64,000 bases of DNA from Cydia pomonella (Eukaryota > Arthropoda > Insecta > Lepidoptera > Tortricidae). The notes below the pieces were generated by a model. The model was given only the letters and a program-made list of their open reading frames with translations, was not told where the DNA came from and ran no database searches. Shown here one piece after another: positions 34,101 through 38,509 of the stretch (position 1 is its first letter; each line of letters opens with the position of its first letter). Position numbers and translations under genes: made by a program. The DNA is taken from contig NC_084717.1 in NCBI RefSeq assembly GCF_033807575.1, positions 5,581,692 to 5,645,691 on the forward strand. The letters are read 5' to 3'.

Positions 34101-35998
34101 ATCAGTCTTGTCCAGAAAAGACTCGAAAGACTGTGTGAGTTGAACATCGTATTTCATTGAAAGCCCTCGTCATCCACTATTGAAGGTTCTGACGTGCTGC
34201 CTCTAGTATGATACGCCCACGATTCAAATACAAATTGTTTATTTCACAAATATAAGTTTAAACAGTGTTACATGTTATACTGACCTCCACACTAGGCATA
34301 GCCTGTCTCGTAGAGGAAATAATAAGATTAACATATTGTAAGCATTAGCGGCTAGTAGCAACAGTAAGTACTTATTCTAAAGGTAATACATATAATTAAT
34401 TTAAGTAGCAATTAAAAACAGATAAGACTTATGACCTAGATAAGTAACATGCTAAGAAAAATGAAGTTGTATTATAGCACAAGCGCGTGTGTGTGTGTGT
34501 GTGTTTGTGTTTAGGTCTCGTTAGGATGTCGTCTTTAATAGATTTTCGGTGTCTACATAAGATAGGCTTATCATGTTTTTCAGTAGGAGCTTCCTTGTCT
34601 TGAAAACTGAGTGCTCTTTAAACTCGTATAGCCCTACTAGACTCGATTCCCGACATATATTGTATGCATTTCTGTATTTGGCATCTAGGAGCTGCCCTCA
34701 CTGACTAAAAAATCCTGCCTGTATATGTTTCGTTCACAGAAGCCTGCCAACAGTCGACGTCCCCGTTGGCGTCGCAGCAGTGGCGGCGCGCCGCGGCGGG
34801 CGCGCGCGCCGCGCCGGCGCTGCAGCTGCTGCTGGCCGGTCTGGACTTCTGCGCACACGTCCACACCGGCGACGAGCTCGGCGAAGAGGTACTTACTGTA
34901 TTTTAAACCCTTTATTGAAACTTAGCAAATCTCTGTAACACTTTAAACTCTCGGGTTTTATACACATATTTAATCACACACCACACCACCACATCTAATG
35001 CGACCTGGCTGAAACGTCGGATATAATGTATAATAATGAAATTTAATCGTTAGACCCGTTAATGACATTAAATATATTAGAAAATCTCTGTTGAATTTGT
35101 TTCTTTCAACTTAATGGCAAAATTAGGAATGATCTCTGCACTCAAATTATATGACGAGAATCGGGACTGGTTTGAAATTGTTATCAAGGTCATTTCATTT
35201 AACCTTTTTGACGCCAATGACGGATATATCCGCACCGTAGATCTAACGCCAAAGATTGATCAAACCGTCACATACCAACATACACTTCGGTAACGTGTCG
35301 TCTGTGACAGCTTTTGATATGAAGTCAGTACATTTCGTGCCCCACACGCCACGACTTCATATCAAGTCGTGGTTTTGGTTAGGTTTGTATACGTGCAATT
35401 TTTTACGTGGCGTTGATGCCACTTTATTACCTCATTGACGTGGCGGCGAAAAGGTTAAAGTTATATTTAACTTCAATGTAACTTACAAAAACAAAATGTT
35501 ATTTGCTCTTTAATACCTTTCGTACTCAAGCTCTTTCGTACCTAGTTACTACTAGGAACGATAAGGCTACTGCCTTATCCTGCAATAAAAACACGGCAAC
35601 GCCAACCAATGTAGTTTCGACAAAATGTGTCACTTATCAGGACACGGTATCTCTTTGACCATAAGTGCAACTAATATTAAATTTCAATAACAATCACTTT
35701 GTCTTGAACCATAATTATACAATTTCAGTGTCGAGTGTTCGATCAAAACGAAACTCACAACGTGTACCTCGAGGAGTTTATATGGACCAGAGACTGCGCT
35801 CTCGAGCTAAAGCGGATATATAGACAAACAGACACCAACCACACAATACAGGAATACATACATGCTCTTCTAACAAATCCAGACTACAAGGAAACTATAA
35901 GGAAACTCTGTATAGATAATGTAGCTGAATATTTGATGGGTCAAATGAAGACAAATAATCCTAAAATTATATTATTTCTGAAAATTTTATATGAATAA
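1142..35998 (+). CDS. THADA: THADA (thyroid adenoma-associated homologue; Trm732-like tRNA methylation partner), C-terminal part, 22 exons
   Basis: Large ARM/HEAT-repeat protein that, with an FTSJ1/Trm7-type methyltransferase, is needed for 2'-O-methylation of nucleotide 32 of some tRNAs; the fly protein is also linked to SERCA and fat storage (family knowledge). Exons, each with AG and GT borders: 1142-1323, 1786-1973, 3143-3293, 4387-4542, 14554-14762, 16371-16485, 17741-17880, 19404-19565, 20536-20682, 20858-20933, 21086-21267, 22415-22556, 25689-25919, 26646-26795, 27198-27314, 29132-29235, 29855-29939, 31378-31550, 31927-32627, 33567-33677, 34740-34888, 35729-35998. All phases agree and give 1,312 residues and a stop. 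Diagnostic DUF2428-region matches are SSPEGLLPEDTSSDS-like text (exon 9), QMLLLCAWRSVKE (exon 10), KHRGAFEQAYVGF (exon 11), CATRRGAGLPFMIQ (exon 12) and RNSSTLLFSAL plus NTMTGRIFF (exon 14). The N-terminal roughly third is before the window. An AATAAA overlaps the stop codon. Confidence 0.92.
1997..2373. mobile_element. GC-rich inverted-repeat element split by a MITE
   Basis: The left end GGCCTGAGTGGACGCTCGAG and the right end CTTCGAGCGTCCAGGCC are imperfect inverted repeats, and the GC-rich tracts inside (GGGGCGGGGCGTGC and GCACGCCCCGCC) continue the complementarity. A second, unrelated MITE sits in the middle at 2071-2281. Non-coding, within THADA intron 2. Confidence 0.55.
2071..2281. mobile_element. 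MITE with TATAGGGA termini, copy 1
   Basis: The 211-bp unit begins TATAGGGAGCGTGC and ends GCGCACGGTCCCTATA, i.e. short terminal inverted repeats. A near-identical 213-bp copy is at 51867-52079, proving an interspersed, transposed unit. No coding capacity. Confidence 0.8.
2515..3066. mobile_element. Long foldback element interrupted by a hAT-like insertion
   Basis: The left arm AAGGAAAGGTACCCAACTG and right arm CAGTTGGGTACCTTTCCTT mirror each other, and a second paired block (GAGTAGTCTAAAATAACAG near 2766, its complement near 2996-3016) belongs to the same palindrome. The left arm is broken at 'ATGTTATA' by a roughly 180-bp insert starting CAGTGGTTCCCAAACTT at 2575, a typical hAT-type terminus, with TTATAGAG-like sequence on both sides. 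Confidence 0.65.
3444..3975 (+). repeat. Satellite-like tandem repeat, unit about 158 bp
   Basis: The phrase TTCCGTCACGAGTTTCCGTC starts at 3444, 3602 and 3760, and a diverged version at 3922, spacings of 158, 158 and 162 bp. Each unit also carries 'CATGAGCATGAACATGGAAA' and a CTCATATGTGACGTGAGAAG block. About 3.3 copies, in THADA intron 3; no coding signal. Confidence 0.85.
4227..4282 (+). mobile_element. Partial MITE (GTCAGACCAAG family)
   Basis: GTCAGACCAAGATAAGTTG and the following AAGTGTTAAGTAAACGTC match the left half of the complete copy at 47999-48147; the right terminus is missing. Confidence 0.6.
4283..4352 (-). mobile_element. SINE fragment (internal part)
   Basis: 'ACGATATATATAATATATAA' followed by 'ACATAGAAAACACCCATGAC' matches the central part of the tRNA-derived SINE at 22652-22872. 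Head and tail are absent. It abuts exon 4 of THADA. Confidence 0.6.
4745..5071 (+). pseudogene. Penelope-like element endonuclease remnant, left part
   Basis: The plus-strand frame reads GETKRTIAERVKEH, then SAVAEHLLES and EAIEIKKHCNFNRD, the C-terminal end of a GIY-YIG endonuclease as found in Penelope-like retroelements. Only this end is present, with no reverse transcriptase upstream. It is cut at 5071 by the BEL/Pao insertion and resumes at 11493. The start resembles another dispersed motif (TCTAAGACAATTTCGTGCTT) that recurs near 53869. Confidence 0.7.
5072..5273 (-). repeat. 3' LTR of the BEL/Pao element
   Basis: 202 bp, identical to the copy at 11286-11487. On the minus strand it contains AATAAA (plus-strand TTTATT at 5132-5137), a candidate poly(A) signal. 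A short G-rich tract (minus GCGCGGGGGCA) just inside it may be the polypurine tract. Confidence 0.95.
5301..6158 (-). pseudogene. BEL/Pao pol, integrase catalytic core and C-terminus (after in-frame TAG)
   Basis: This minus-strand part continues the gag-pol frame after the stop at 6159-6161. It holds the integrase core with YSDNGTSFVGA and then the C-terminal DUF5641-type domain with MPLTPGHFLIGRPL. Integrase inserts the DNA copy into the host genome. Because the stop lies inside the integrase, this copy as it stands would yield a truncated polyprotein. Confidence 0.9.
6159..9182 (-). CDS. BEL/Pao pol: protease, reverse transcriptase, RNase H, integrase N-part
   Basis: In the same frame as gag and separated from it by one TGA. 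Just after the stop is an aspartic protease motif (CVLDNGS). Counting from the Met at 9083, the reverse transcriptase YVDDLLTG box is near residue 415, RNase H-like FTDSSERAYGACVY near 586 and WSDSTIVLAWL later, and an integrase zinc-binding region (LCYRQCVLC) near 900. The frame ends at TAG 6159-6161 just after VDYAGPI. BEL/Pao elements usually have one continuous gag-pol frame, so the TGA is either a disabling mutation or a readthrough site; the sequence alone does not decide. Confidence 0.92.
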   Translation of the reverse strand, partial: HRAQDVLLSTALIKIYDSNKQEHIARCVLDNGSMSCLMSQKMYNRLNLATDFVNKSLIGVNKKSSPITEMCRVEIKSLNERFASDLHCYILPSITDVIPSHRIDVSKLNIPSNICLADPYFYKPSNVDMIIGAELFWDLLGYQKIKLGHGLPILWETQLGWLVSGPIYRRNESTMPSSSSSIKCNFVTVNSGNALSTVDDDLQNQLARFWQLEEVSHQSSQYSHEEKLCEEHFQANTVRLKDGSFCVRLPLKQSPKLLGESFQRAKHCFLSLERRWKNRPSFRKLYIEFMSEYHALGHMSEYVPTDSGTGTYFIPHHGILRDSTTTKLRTVFNASSPTTSGVSLNDLQMIGPTVQDDLLSILIRFRQHKYVISADIEKMYRTVFLHPDDRKLQLILWRENESDALKTYQLNTVSYGTASAAFLACRCLKQIGLDCQDKPLSEIIIHDFYVDDLLTGGDDFDEVIRLRQGVTDALAAARMHLRKWKSNDPRLIDSFSLESKNLNMGTSESGKILGLGWHPDADQLYFPIGISVPKGTTKRDILSTIAQIFDPLGLLSPCVITMKILMQRLWLHKLSWDQELPPETLKQWADIVSSLPLLNTIRIPRRVLCDSYESLELHIFTDSSERAYGACVYARSINDAGEVFVRLLIAKSRVSPLKPLTIPKLELCGALVGARLYQKVINSLRAQVSSATFWSDSTIVLAWLKTLPSKLQPFVRNRTAEILEISGHSSWRHVPTNENPADHVSRGVSFEEMNSLDLWWSGPSFLKRDASTWPKNPCTEVSNLPEVRTEITLSACIQDETFIDFERFSNFLRLKRAVAYVLRFISACKGMAVTTQYLNDVELKNALNLLIKISQAESLPEYKLLLKSQTLPKGSPLLKLNPFLDENSIMRVGGRLANSEFPYEQKHPIILQSTHKFTKLLFYFEHKHLLHAPPQLLLATIKERYWPIGGRNLAKLCYRQCVLCIRMKGRVLSPLMGNLPKTRLSPEGHVFVNVGVDYAGPINSASR
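9183..10571 (-). CDS. BEL/Pao gag
   Basis: 462 codons starting ATG at 10571. An N-terminal coiled region is followed by a DUF1759-type domain (LPKYNGSYENWLGFRDTF) and three Cys/His knuckles near the C-terminus: CPKCKGDHCLSNC, CFNCFRGGHYANHC and CKICKRKHHTLIH. This is the nucleic-acid-packaging structural protein of a BEL/Pao element. It ends at TGA 9183-9185, in frame with pol. Confidence 0.93.
   Translation of the reverse strand: MTEEKELIARRASYKGRLTIFEKYMEGLKVASLTSAEVNELQLRMGKIEALYVHYDEVQLKLECSSSDSDSQLTERAEFESRYFKLLSNAQDILAKYAKKQDSTFNSAASDQSSHKGNNKLVRLPTIQLPKYNGSYENWLGFRDTFTSLIHSNDDIDDINKFHYLRASLEASAAVVIQSVEFSSDNYALAWNLLCDRFNNKRQLLQNHVSALFNIEPIARESSSHIKRVIDQVNKNLRSLETLGEPVKEWSTLLIHIISQKLDTKSFREWEEFKGGLDKNKTATFEEFLTFLQSRADLLEILELSSNQSLQHTKSATKIKTMIAVQDKIGNNSNKTQPPATKPCPKCKGDHCLSNCAQFLALSNTVRLQLLPNYKVCFNCFRGGHYANHCKKPGCKICKRKHHTLIHVSESIPRSTLNSDNCTGVISGVDQRTAPALPLPASAVPAQVALSANVSPSTSSSY
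11268..11285 (-). other. Primer binding site of the BEL/Pao element
   Basis: Directly inside the 5' LTR the minus strand begins TGGTCCTTCGAACCGG. The initial TGG, complementary to a tRNA CCA end, and the zero spacing from the LTR fit a primer binding site; I cannot assign the tRNA. The 714-base leader (10572-11285) between 5' LTR and gag has no other feature I recognise. Confidence 0.6.
11286..11487 (-). repeat. 5' LTR of the BEL/Pao element
   Basis: 202 bp, identical to 5072-5273, followed by the right target duplication ATATT at 11488-11492. Confidence 0.95.
11488..11745 (+). mobile_element. Penelope-like element 3' region, right part
   Basis: Continues the remnant interrupted at 5071. 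It carries CGAAACGTCGGAGGTAAATT and GCGATTAAGTCCCGTTTGTG, a 3' region I associate with insect Penelope-like elements. The ATATT on both sides of the BEL insertion joins the two halves. Confidence 0.65.
11746..12708 (+). pseudogene. Non-LTR retrotransposon fragment (Jockey-like RT C-terminus)
   Basis: Broken plus-strand frames contain LRTTALALVYSTAEYCAPVW, KPTPIHWLLALSNIAP and CNCGHPDQTINHIILECPHT, the end of a LINE reverse transcriptase ORF with its terminal Cys-rich motif. Frameshifts and stops interrupt it. It ends in the A-rich tail GATAAATAAAATAAAATAA, marking a 5'-truncated LINE insertion. Confidence 0.75.
12709..12775 (+). repeat. Possible decayed copy of the end of THADA exon 4
   Basis: The segment ends AACATGAAGAAGGTATGCC, while exon 4 and its donor read AATATGAAGAAGGTATGTA (4531-4549). 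Upstream, GCACA...AAG...TGG...TACT also lines up in order. It sits just after the LINE tail, 8.2 kb past exon 4. Similarity is short, so this is tentative. Confidence 0.35.
12909..12924 (+). repeat. Short CCTAA (insect telomere-type) repeat
   Basis: CTAACCTAACCTAACC is about three units of CCTAA, complement of the TTAGG repeat typical of lepidopteran telomeres. A weaker AGGTTAGGTT tract is at 185-195. Too short to mean more than an interstitial motif. Confidence 0.4.
13275..13336. repeat. Perfect 21-bp hairpin
   Basis: Arms 13275-13295 (GTGTCCAGTTTACACTACC..) and 13316-13336 are exact inverse complements with a 20-base spacer. No coding context; likely the core of a foldback element in THADA intron 4. 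Confidence 0.75.
13631..13697 (+). mobile_element. Short MITE copy (GTCAGACCAAG family)
   Basis: Starts GTCAGACCAAGCTAAGTTGG and ends GTGGTCTGACTC, the same termini as the complete 149-bp copy at 47999-48147, with the middle deleted. Confidence 0.6.
13827..14094. mobile_element. Inverted-repeat element with 25-bp arms
   Basis: CTATGGAAGGTAGAGGCAAG.. at 13827-13851 is repeated inverted at 14070-14094 (..CTTGCCTCTACCTTCCATAG). The 218 bases between carry no gene. Probably a MITE. Confidence 0.6.
14191..14329 (+). repeat. Dispersed repeat, copy 1 (paired with 19712-19820)
   Basis: ATATCAGTGAAAAAATAAGG and CAAATGGCGTTCTAAAAGTT occur in the same order at 19712-19820, both ending near AATTCTCTTTG. 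This copy has about 30 extra bases in the middle. Confidence 0.7.
14938..15074 (+). repeat. Degenerate copy of THADA exon 5 in the following intron
   Basis: TACTACTTAAACTTTGC, then CTTCGTCAGTGTATCGGCAG and TGCTCCAGCTACT track exon 5 (14626-14762) base by base with substitutions and small deletions. Spacing to the exon is about 314 bp. Intron sequence at 14792-14860 and 14879-14960 also looks duplicated (shared TATATTAGTCA and TTAAACTTTG), so the unit includes intron. The copy has frameshifts and no GT donor in the right place. Confidence 0.75.
15075..16370 (+). other. THADA intron 5, no gene recognised
   Basis: AT-rich intron. I see anonymous repeat debris (for instance around 15520-15800, with GATGTGACGTCACATCAT) but no supported coding region, RNA gene or complete element. 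Confidence 0.5.
16882..16995 (+). mobile_element. Partial inverted-repeat element (AACCTTTT..GACGCC type)
   Basis: AACCTTTTGAACGCCACGCC resembles the left end of 35200-35458 (AACCTTTTTGACGCCAATG). GC-rich middle with several CGCG steps; the right terminus is degraded. Confidence 0.45.
17270..17692 (+). mobile_element. LINE 3' end fragment
   Basis: CGGCCCTGACCACCGGCAGC, TTGGGCCCTGTCTCGCTATA and a tail GAATAATAAATAGAGATAG form a pattern I recognise as the 3' end of lepidopteran LINEs. Coding potential is broken. It lies immediately before THADA exon 7. Confidence 0.55.
18065..18940 (-). mobile_element. Dispersed GGGTTCCGTA/AGTGCGAGTCGGACTC repeat split by a SINE
   Basis: The left end AACAAGTGCGAGTCGGACTC is the reverse complement of the terminal motif seen at 27120 and 56580; the right end GGTCCCGTTTTACCCTTTGG matches the opposite terminus at 56380. 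The interior is separated by a SINE at 18368-18678, so the SINE inserted later. Confidence 0.6.
18368..18678 (-). mobile_element. tRNA-derived SINE
   Basis: On the minus strand it begins AGCCCTGGTGGCCTAGCGGT (A box-like) and has GGTCGCGGGTTAAACCCCGG (B box-like), followed by a body ending near GGACCCTAGGCTCC. Partial copies with the same body (AGAATTGGC..., GCGACTGCCATCTGACC) are at 39900-40075 and 59600-59805. Confidence 0.8.
19048..19275. mobile_element. Imperfect palindromic repeat
   Basis: AGTACATTACGATACAAGTG and GCACATGTATCGTACAACG, and GGAAATTCG with CGAATTACC, are inverted relative to each other; TTTTACAGTACATATGG and CCATATGTACTGTAAAA form a second inverted pair at the right side. 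A non-coding MITE-like unit just before THADA exon 8. Confidence 0.55.
19712..19820 (+). repeat. Dispersed repeat, copy 2 (paired with 14191-14329)
   Basis: Shares ATATCAGTGAAAGAATAAGG, CAAATGGCGTTCTAAAAG and the closing AATTCTCTTTG with the copy at 14191. Confidence 0.7.
20187..20489 (+). other. Unrecognised intronic open frame, 100 codons
   Basis: A plus-strand ATG frame with a basic patch (NRRRSRGPRKRLAMKF) and a hydrophobic C-terminus (FIIALPQFIQIGAKLA). It lies in THADA intron 8, is not flanked by convincing splice sites of the right phase, and I match it to no family. It may be part of a decayed DNA transposon. Confidence 0.25.
21286..21474 (+). repeat. Two degenerate tandem copies of the end of THADA exon 11
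   Basis: GGGCGAAGCCCC occurs in exon 11 at 21130 and again at 21289 and 21451 (spacings 159 and 162). The first copy runs the length of the exon end (TGGACACTGAGCGCAAAGCA, CAAGCACCGCGGTTCCTTTG, GGCTTATGTCGGCTTCACGC) but is frameshifted, and where exon 11 has CAG|GTTAGT it has CAG|CTTAAT, so the donor GT is lost. The unit includes 21 bases of intron. The second copy is only about 25 bp. Confidence 0.9.
21595..21705 (+). repeat. Dispersed repeat (ACGCCTGCAACTCCAGAGG family), copy 1
   Basis: GCATACGGATGCCTGATGGT, GTAGCCTATGTACGCCTGCA and ACTCCAGAGGAGTTACATGC; a shorter version is at 29310-29379. This is a repeat I have seen widely in lepidopteran DNA. Confidence 0.7.
22652..22872 (-). mobile_element. 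tRNA-derived SINE (GTCCCGGGTTCAAATCC family), complete copy
   Basis: On the minus strand the head reads GGCCTAGTGGGTATTGACCC and GGTCCCGGGTTCAAATCCTG (A and B box-like), followed by GAGTCATGGGTGTTTTCTAT, a (TATA)n stretch, and the tail ACTTAGTCAATTTGTG. Other copies: 30235-30935 (split) and 4283-4352 (fragment). Confidence 0.85.
23262..23480 (+). other. GC-rich open segment resembling THADA exon 13 (relic or alternative exon)
   Basis: An open plus-strand frame reads LVARVLQLYVPDL... then LLATLTLLNALLTSPP. Exon 13 (25689-25919) reads LLRRCLELCLSA... then AHLVLRALYRHTAPP, with the same spacing of about 25 residues and the same 'L.L..AL....PP' pattern that THADA proteins conserve (HALNILRAL in vertebrates). 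A phase-0 acceptor exists (GGAG|CTTGTG at 23297) but lacks a pyrimidine tract, and no donor of phase 0 follows. I take it as a diverged second copy of exon 13. Confidence 0.4.
24023..24943 (+). repeat. 59-bp minisatellite, 15 full copies plus a partial
   Basis: AATACGTTCACTG begins at 24023 and recurs every 59 bases exactly to 24908. Two main variants alternate at one site (TATATCGGTCATGG versus TATATAGATCATGG), with rarer marks (CTCTG for CTCTA in copies 5 and 12; CATGCC for CATGGC in copies 6 and 13; GCGTTT in 14 and 16; GATTTT in 11). Located in THADA intron 12. Unit length and the absence of spacers exclude a CRISPR array. Confidence 0.97.
25175..25290. repeat. Dispersed repeat with AGGGGGGTAAG / CTTACCCCC ends
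   Basis: GCAACCAGGGGGGTAAGTGA and, inverted, ATTCTTACCCCCGG. The left end recurs at 31030-31066 (GCAACGAGGGGGGTAAGTAA with AATTTTGGATGC). Confidence 0.5.
26818..27146 (+). mobile_element. Dispersed GGGTTCCGTA repeat containing a 5S rRNA-like insert
   Basis: Starts TTAGGGTTCCGTACCCAAAG and ends GTCCGACTCGCACTTGGCCG; the body parallels 56366-56606 through TATTTCTGTTGCCGCTATA. Compared with that copy there is an extra segment in the second half that includes the 5S fragment at 27021-27081. Confidence 0.75.
27021..27081 (+). pseudogene. 5S rRNA fragment (internal part)
   Basis: ATCACCGAAGTTAAGCAACG, TCGGGC and AGTACTTGGATGGGTGACCG are the central region of insect 5S rRNA, covering the internal promoter. 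The 5' 30 or so bases and the 3' end are absent, and it is embedded in a dispersed repeat, so it is not a working 5S gene. Confidence 0.8.
27315..29131 (+). other. THADA intron 15, mostly AT-rich, nothing recognised
   Basis: Contains a (TA)n run near 27764-27782 and otherwise low-complexity AT-rich sequence. No supported gene, and no repeat I can place except poly-T tracts. Confidence 0.5.
29299..29379 (+). repeat. Dispersed repeat (ACGCCTGCAACTCCAGAGG family), copy 2
   Basis: TAGCATACGGCCTGCGTGAT, GGTAGCCTATGGACGCCTGC and AACTCCAGAGG match the copy at 21595-21705. Its last AG sits at the junction with a GC-rich open segment (see 29380-29665). Confidence 0.7.
29380..29665 (+). other. GC-rich open segment; candidate alternative last exon of THADA
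   Basis: After the repeat's CTCCAGAG the sequence stays open for 95 codons (HFNSFVVRVPRPLQ..., RVVCRRLRGNPLNPKPS...) to TAA at 29663-29665. Exon 16 ends in phase 2 (AG) and joining at 29380 would keep frame. An AATAAA (29661-29666) overlaps the stop, as it does in the normal last exon. The 3' part has several hydrophobic residues (FILFLVLQCLGF). I recognise no family; it could equally be a decayed retroelement end. Confidence 0.3.
30235..30935 (+). mobile_element. tRNA-derived SINE split by a later insertion
   Basis: The head (GACCGGTTTGGCCTACTGGG, GGTCCCGGGTTCAAATCCTG) is at 30235-30390 and the tail (TCGTTGTCTAAGTACC to ACTTAGTCAATTTGTG) at 30862-30935. Between them is an unrelated insert of about 440 bp (30408-30843). 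Confidence 0.8.
30408..30843 (+). mobile_element. Insert within the SINE, non-autonomous element
   Basis: Begins with (TATA)n then TCTCGGAAACGGCTCTAACG and ends ACCGAGCAAAGCTCGGTCGC, a short terminal hairpin (CCGAGCAAAGCTCGG). The 3' hairpin and absence of terminal repeats are Helitron-like. It also contains a tRNA-like B box (GGGTTCGAATCTCGCC) near 30657. Confidence 0.5.
31195..31292 (+). mobile_element. LINE 3' tail, copy 1
   Basis: AAAGGTTGACTGGCATGAAG, GTCCGCCTTTTGTAACTG and CAATAAAGTTTCAATAAATA. The reverse complement occurs at 39575-39690, defining a LINE 3' UTR family ending in an A-rich tail. Confidence 0.65.
32750..33125 (+). other. THADA intron 19 left part, nothing recognised
   Basis: Sequence after the donor at 32628 shows no gene or named repeat. 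Confidence 0.4.
33126..33532. mobile_element. Inverted-repeat element (GGTTAGAGTCTGGCTAA ends)
   Basis: Left end GGGTTAGAGTCTGGCTAACG, right end CATTAGCCAGACCCTAGC. The interior holds CAGCGCCCTCTGGTGAG and AATCGGACTAGTAGTTTTT, typical non-coding transposon text. Just before THADA exon 20. Confidence 0.6.
33678..34739 (+). other. THADA intron 20 with microsatellites
   Basis: Contains a (TA)n tract at about 33829-33846 and a (GT)n tract at about 34485-34510. I see no gene; the 34235-34480 part looks like repeat debris. Confidence 0.5.
35200..35458. mobile_element. Inverted-repeat element (AACCTTTTTGACGCC ends)
   Basis: Left end AACCTTTTTGACGCCAATG, right end CGTGGCGGCGAAAAGGTTAA. Inside are palindromic blocks (TTTGATATGAAGTC... 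and GACTTCATATCAAG). In THADA intron 21. Confidence 0.6.
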
Positions 35999-36416
35999 AA
36001 GATGAGAAACGGTAACATCCACTTTTATTTACATGTCAAAACAATTCTTATACTCTGTATCTTTAGGTATTTCGATAAGAGGAAACAAAATCTACCCTCA
36101 AATGTCTCTTTAATGCAGTTGAGGGTAGATGAAAACATTACATGATCAAATTATGTAGGTTAAAATCAGAACGTTCGGTCACAAATCCAGGCGGTTTTGT
36201 ATTTGGTTGGTTAACCAATAAATGTTATAACTACCCGAAAATGTGCTAATTGTTTGTTTTATTTAAATACCTAAAGATGCAGAAGTTATAGATAGATTGA
36301 ACTTCATAAATTCAACATGTAATGGTATTCAATAGAAGTAGCAAAAAAGGTAACCAAATATGGCGGCCTAGACGTAACAACATATTTTACAAAGTTTTTT
36401 TACTTAAATATGTACA
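35999..36416. other. THADA 3' flank
   Basis: AATAAA overlaps the stop at 35994; a second AATAAA is near 36216. A self-complementary pair, AATCTACCCTCAA at 36089-36101 and TTGAGGGTAGAT at 36119-36130, forms a hairpin. No gene. Confidence 0.5.
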
Positions 36417-36625
36417 ATAGGGAATATTACGCAAAACTCTATGCGTAGAGGGCGCTACTAGCACAAACTGAGGACCTACAGCTGTAAACCGCCTCGATGC
36501 ATTAAAGTCATAATGAAAACTTATCAAAAAACTGTTTAAGGCGTAGTATGTATAAGTTTAGAATTTAGATCAATATGTGCTAGCGATGCACTCTGGCGGC
36601 AGAATATTGCAGTAATACCCCCTAT
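36417..36625. mobile_element. MITE-like element (ATAGGG..TATTAC ends)
   Basis: Left end ATAGGGAATATTACGC, right end GCAGTAATACCCCCTAT, imperfect inverted repeats around 209 bp of non-coding sequence. Confidence 0.5.
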
Positions 36626-37909
36626 TAACAAATAGTGCTGCTATTGAAACTTACAGTTTAATAGAATAAGAGCTCTTGAGGCCTACTTGAAGAATATAAT
36701 TTTAAATTTTGTATAAGTTACACAACTTATATAATGCTTATAAGCATAACATTGTTCACACTGTTAAATGTCAATTTACAGACCTGTTTGTATCATGTCC
36801 GTTTATTATGTGCTTAATGCGATTATCAGCGCTCGGTGCTCCCGGTGTGTGAGCGAGACAGTTATGCGGTATGTAGTAATGACCCACTCACACACCGGAG
36901 CTGCGTGCAGATCCAAGTAATAAAGGTAAATTGATTTCTTTCCACTTTTCGCAATTTCTATCGAATAAAAACCTAAGTTGAACTCCTTTGAACTATCACG
37001 TCCTATTTATAATATCCGCATTCGGTTCTCATATACAATGTTCAAATCAAATGTTACTCATTAAGGGACGACTACTAAACTTAACCAATTTGTGTCAATC
37101 TAATACATAATTTCAACGATCACACATCACACTTTGCAAGTCCATTATAAAAGCGTTGACTTCTAGTTTAAGCTTTTTAACGCCAAATGACACTCCAAAG
37201 TAAACCTTAATAGAATAAATGAAAGGCTTAATTTGTTTTTCTACTCGTCGACTGTAATGCTTGAATTAAGATTTCGTATAGCAAATCATAATTACGTACT
37301 TTTCATGTATCGGCTCCCAACTCAACTATAAGATTCTTTTCGATACGCTGTAGTCAACTATAAAAAAATTGACCAACCACGTGCCGCCGCGCTCCCATAG
37401 AAAAGGCTAAACGGAGGACGGGCGGGCGCTGTTTCCACGCGTTAATGTATTTTGTACTAAATTTTTGTCTACTAAATTTTCATTAATTATTAAGGTTTTA
37501 TAGTAAGAAAAGTATTATTTTAGATGACTCGTAAAAAAAGTATTGTATACAATAGTGATATAATCAAGCTTTTCATTCTTGTTCTTCATTCACACTCTTA
37601 ATTGGCCATTTGGTAAGCCTTATTGTCAGTTAAAGAGTGTTAGTATATAGTGATGTCCCGCTCGCACACAGGAGCGGTGTGTGGATCCGCATCCAATAGG
37701 CGCGTCTACACCGACCGAGCTTCGCGCGGCAATGTCCTCACGAGGCGGCTCGTCCTGTGTGGACCCGCCAAATGTGAAGACTGCCTCAACCACAGAATAA
37801 ATAGTAGTACTACGTACAGAAGGTTCACTGTATCACAAAACCCCTGTTTAGGTATACCGAAAGTTCCTAAACGTTGCCGATTGGACCGAACTCTTTCGAA
37901 AAACTTGAA
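36626..37909. other. Intergenic region between THADA and MTPAP
   Basis: Two related short segments, CTCCCGGTGTGTGAGCGAGA near 36838 with its inverse CACTCACACACCGGAG near 36882, and CCCGCTCGCACACAGGAGCG near 37657, suggest repeat debris. No supported gene. Confidence 0.45.
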
Positions 37910-38281
37910 ATTTCCTGCAGTAACAACGCATATGATTGTATTGCATTCCTGTAGCAAAATCAAAATCGATGTTGCTGCCCAGATTTTTGACATTTACGGG
38001 AGTAATACAGTCGGCAGCAGTACGGCAGCGCGATATTATTGCTTTATTATTGCAAATGGCCAAATATATGGTGCTGCAAGGTTTTGTCATTTGCGGTAGT
38101 AATGCAGTCGGCGGTAATATCGCAGTCGGCAGCAGTATTGCAGCGCGATGTTACTGCCTTATAGTTGCAAAATGTCAAAATTGATGTCGCTCCCAGGATT
38201 TTGACATTTGCGGAAGTAATACAGTCGGCAGTATTGTCGTTCTGCAATAATGCTGCATTCGACTGCATTACTGCAGGAAAT
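37910..38281. mobile_element. Inverted-repeat element with internal tandem copies
   Basis: Ends ATTTCCTGCAGTAA and TTACTGCAGGAAAT are perfect 14-bp inverted repeats. Inside, a block (AAAATCGATGTTGCTGCCCA.. with AGTAATACAGTCGGCAG) is repeated with changes about 215 bp later. CAG/CTG-rich (GTCGGCAGCAGTA). Non-coding. Confidence 0.65.
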
Positions 38282-38509
38282 GTCAAATACATAGGTAATT
38301 TACCTAATACAAAATTTATCAAATTTAGCTATACAAATATGTACCAAAAATTATCCGTTCCGTAGCGATGCGCAGCAACCACTACTAGACACCAAAATTG
38401 GTGCCGGCCGCATGTACTTGCGGAGCCACGCCTGCCTTAACGCGATTTAACGTTCTCTAAAGCGAATACGAAGCCAACACTTTGAAACTACCCACTAATC
38501 ATCAAACTC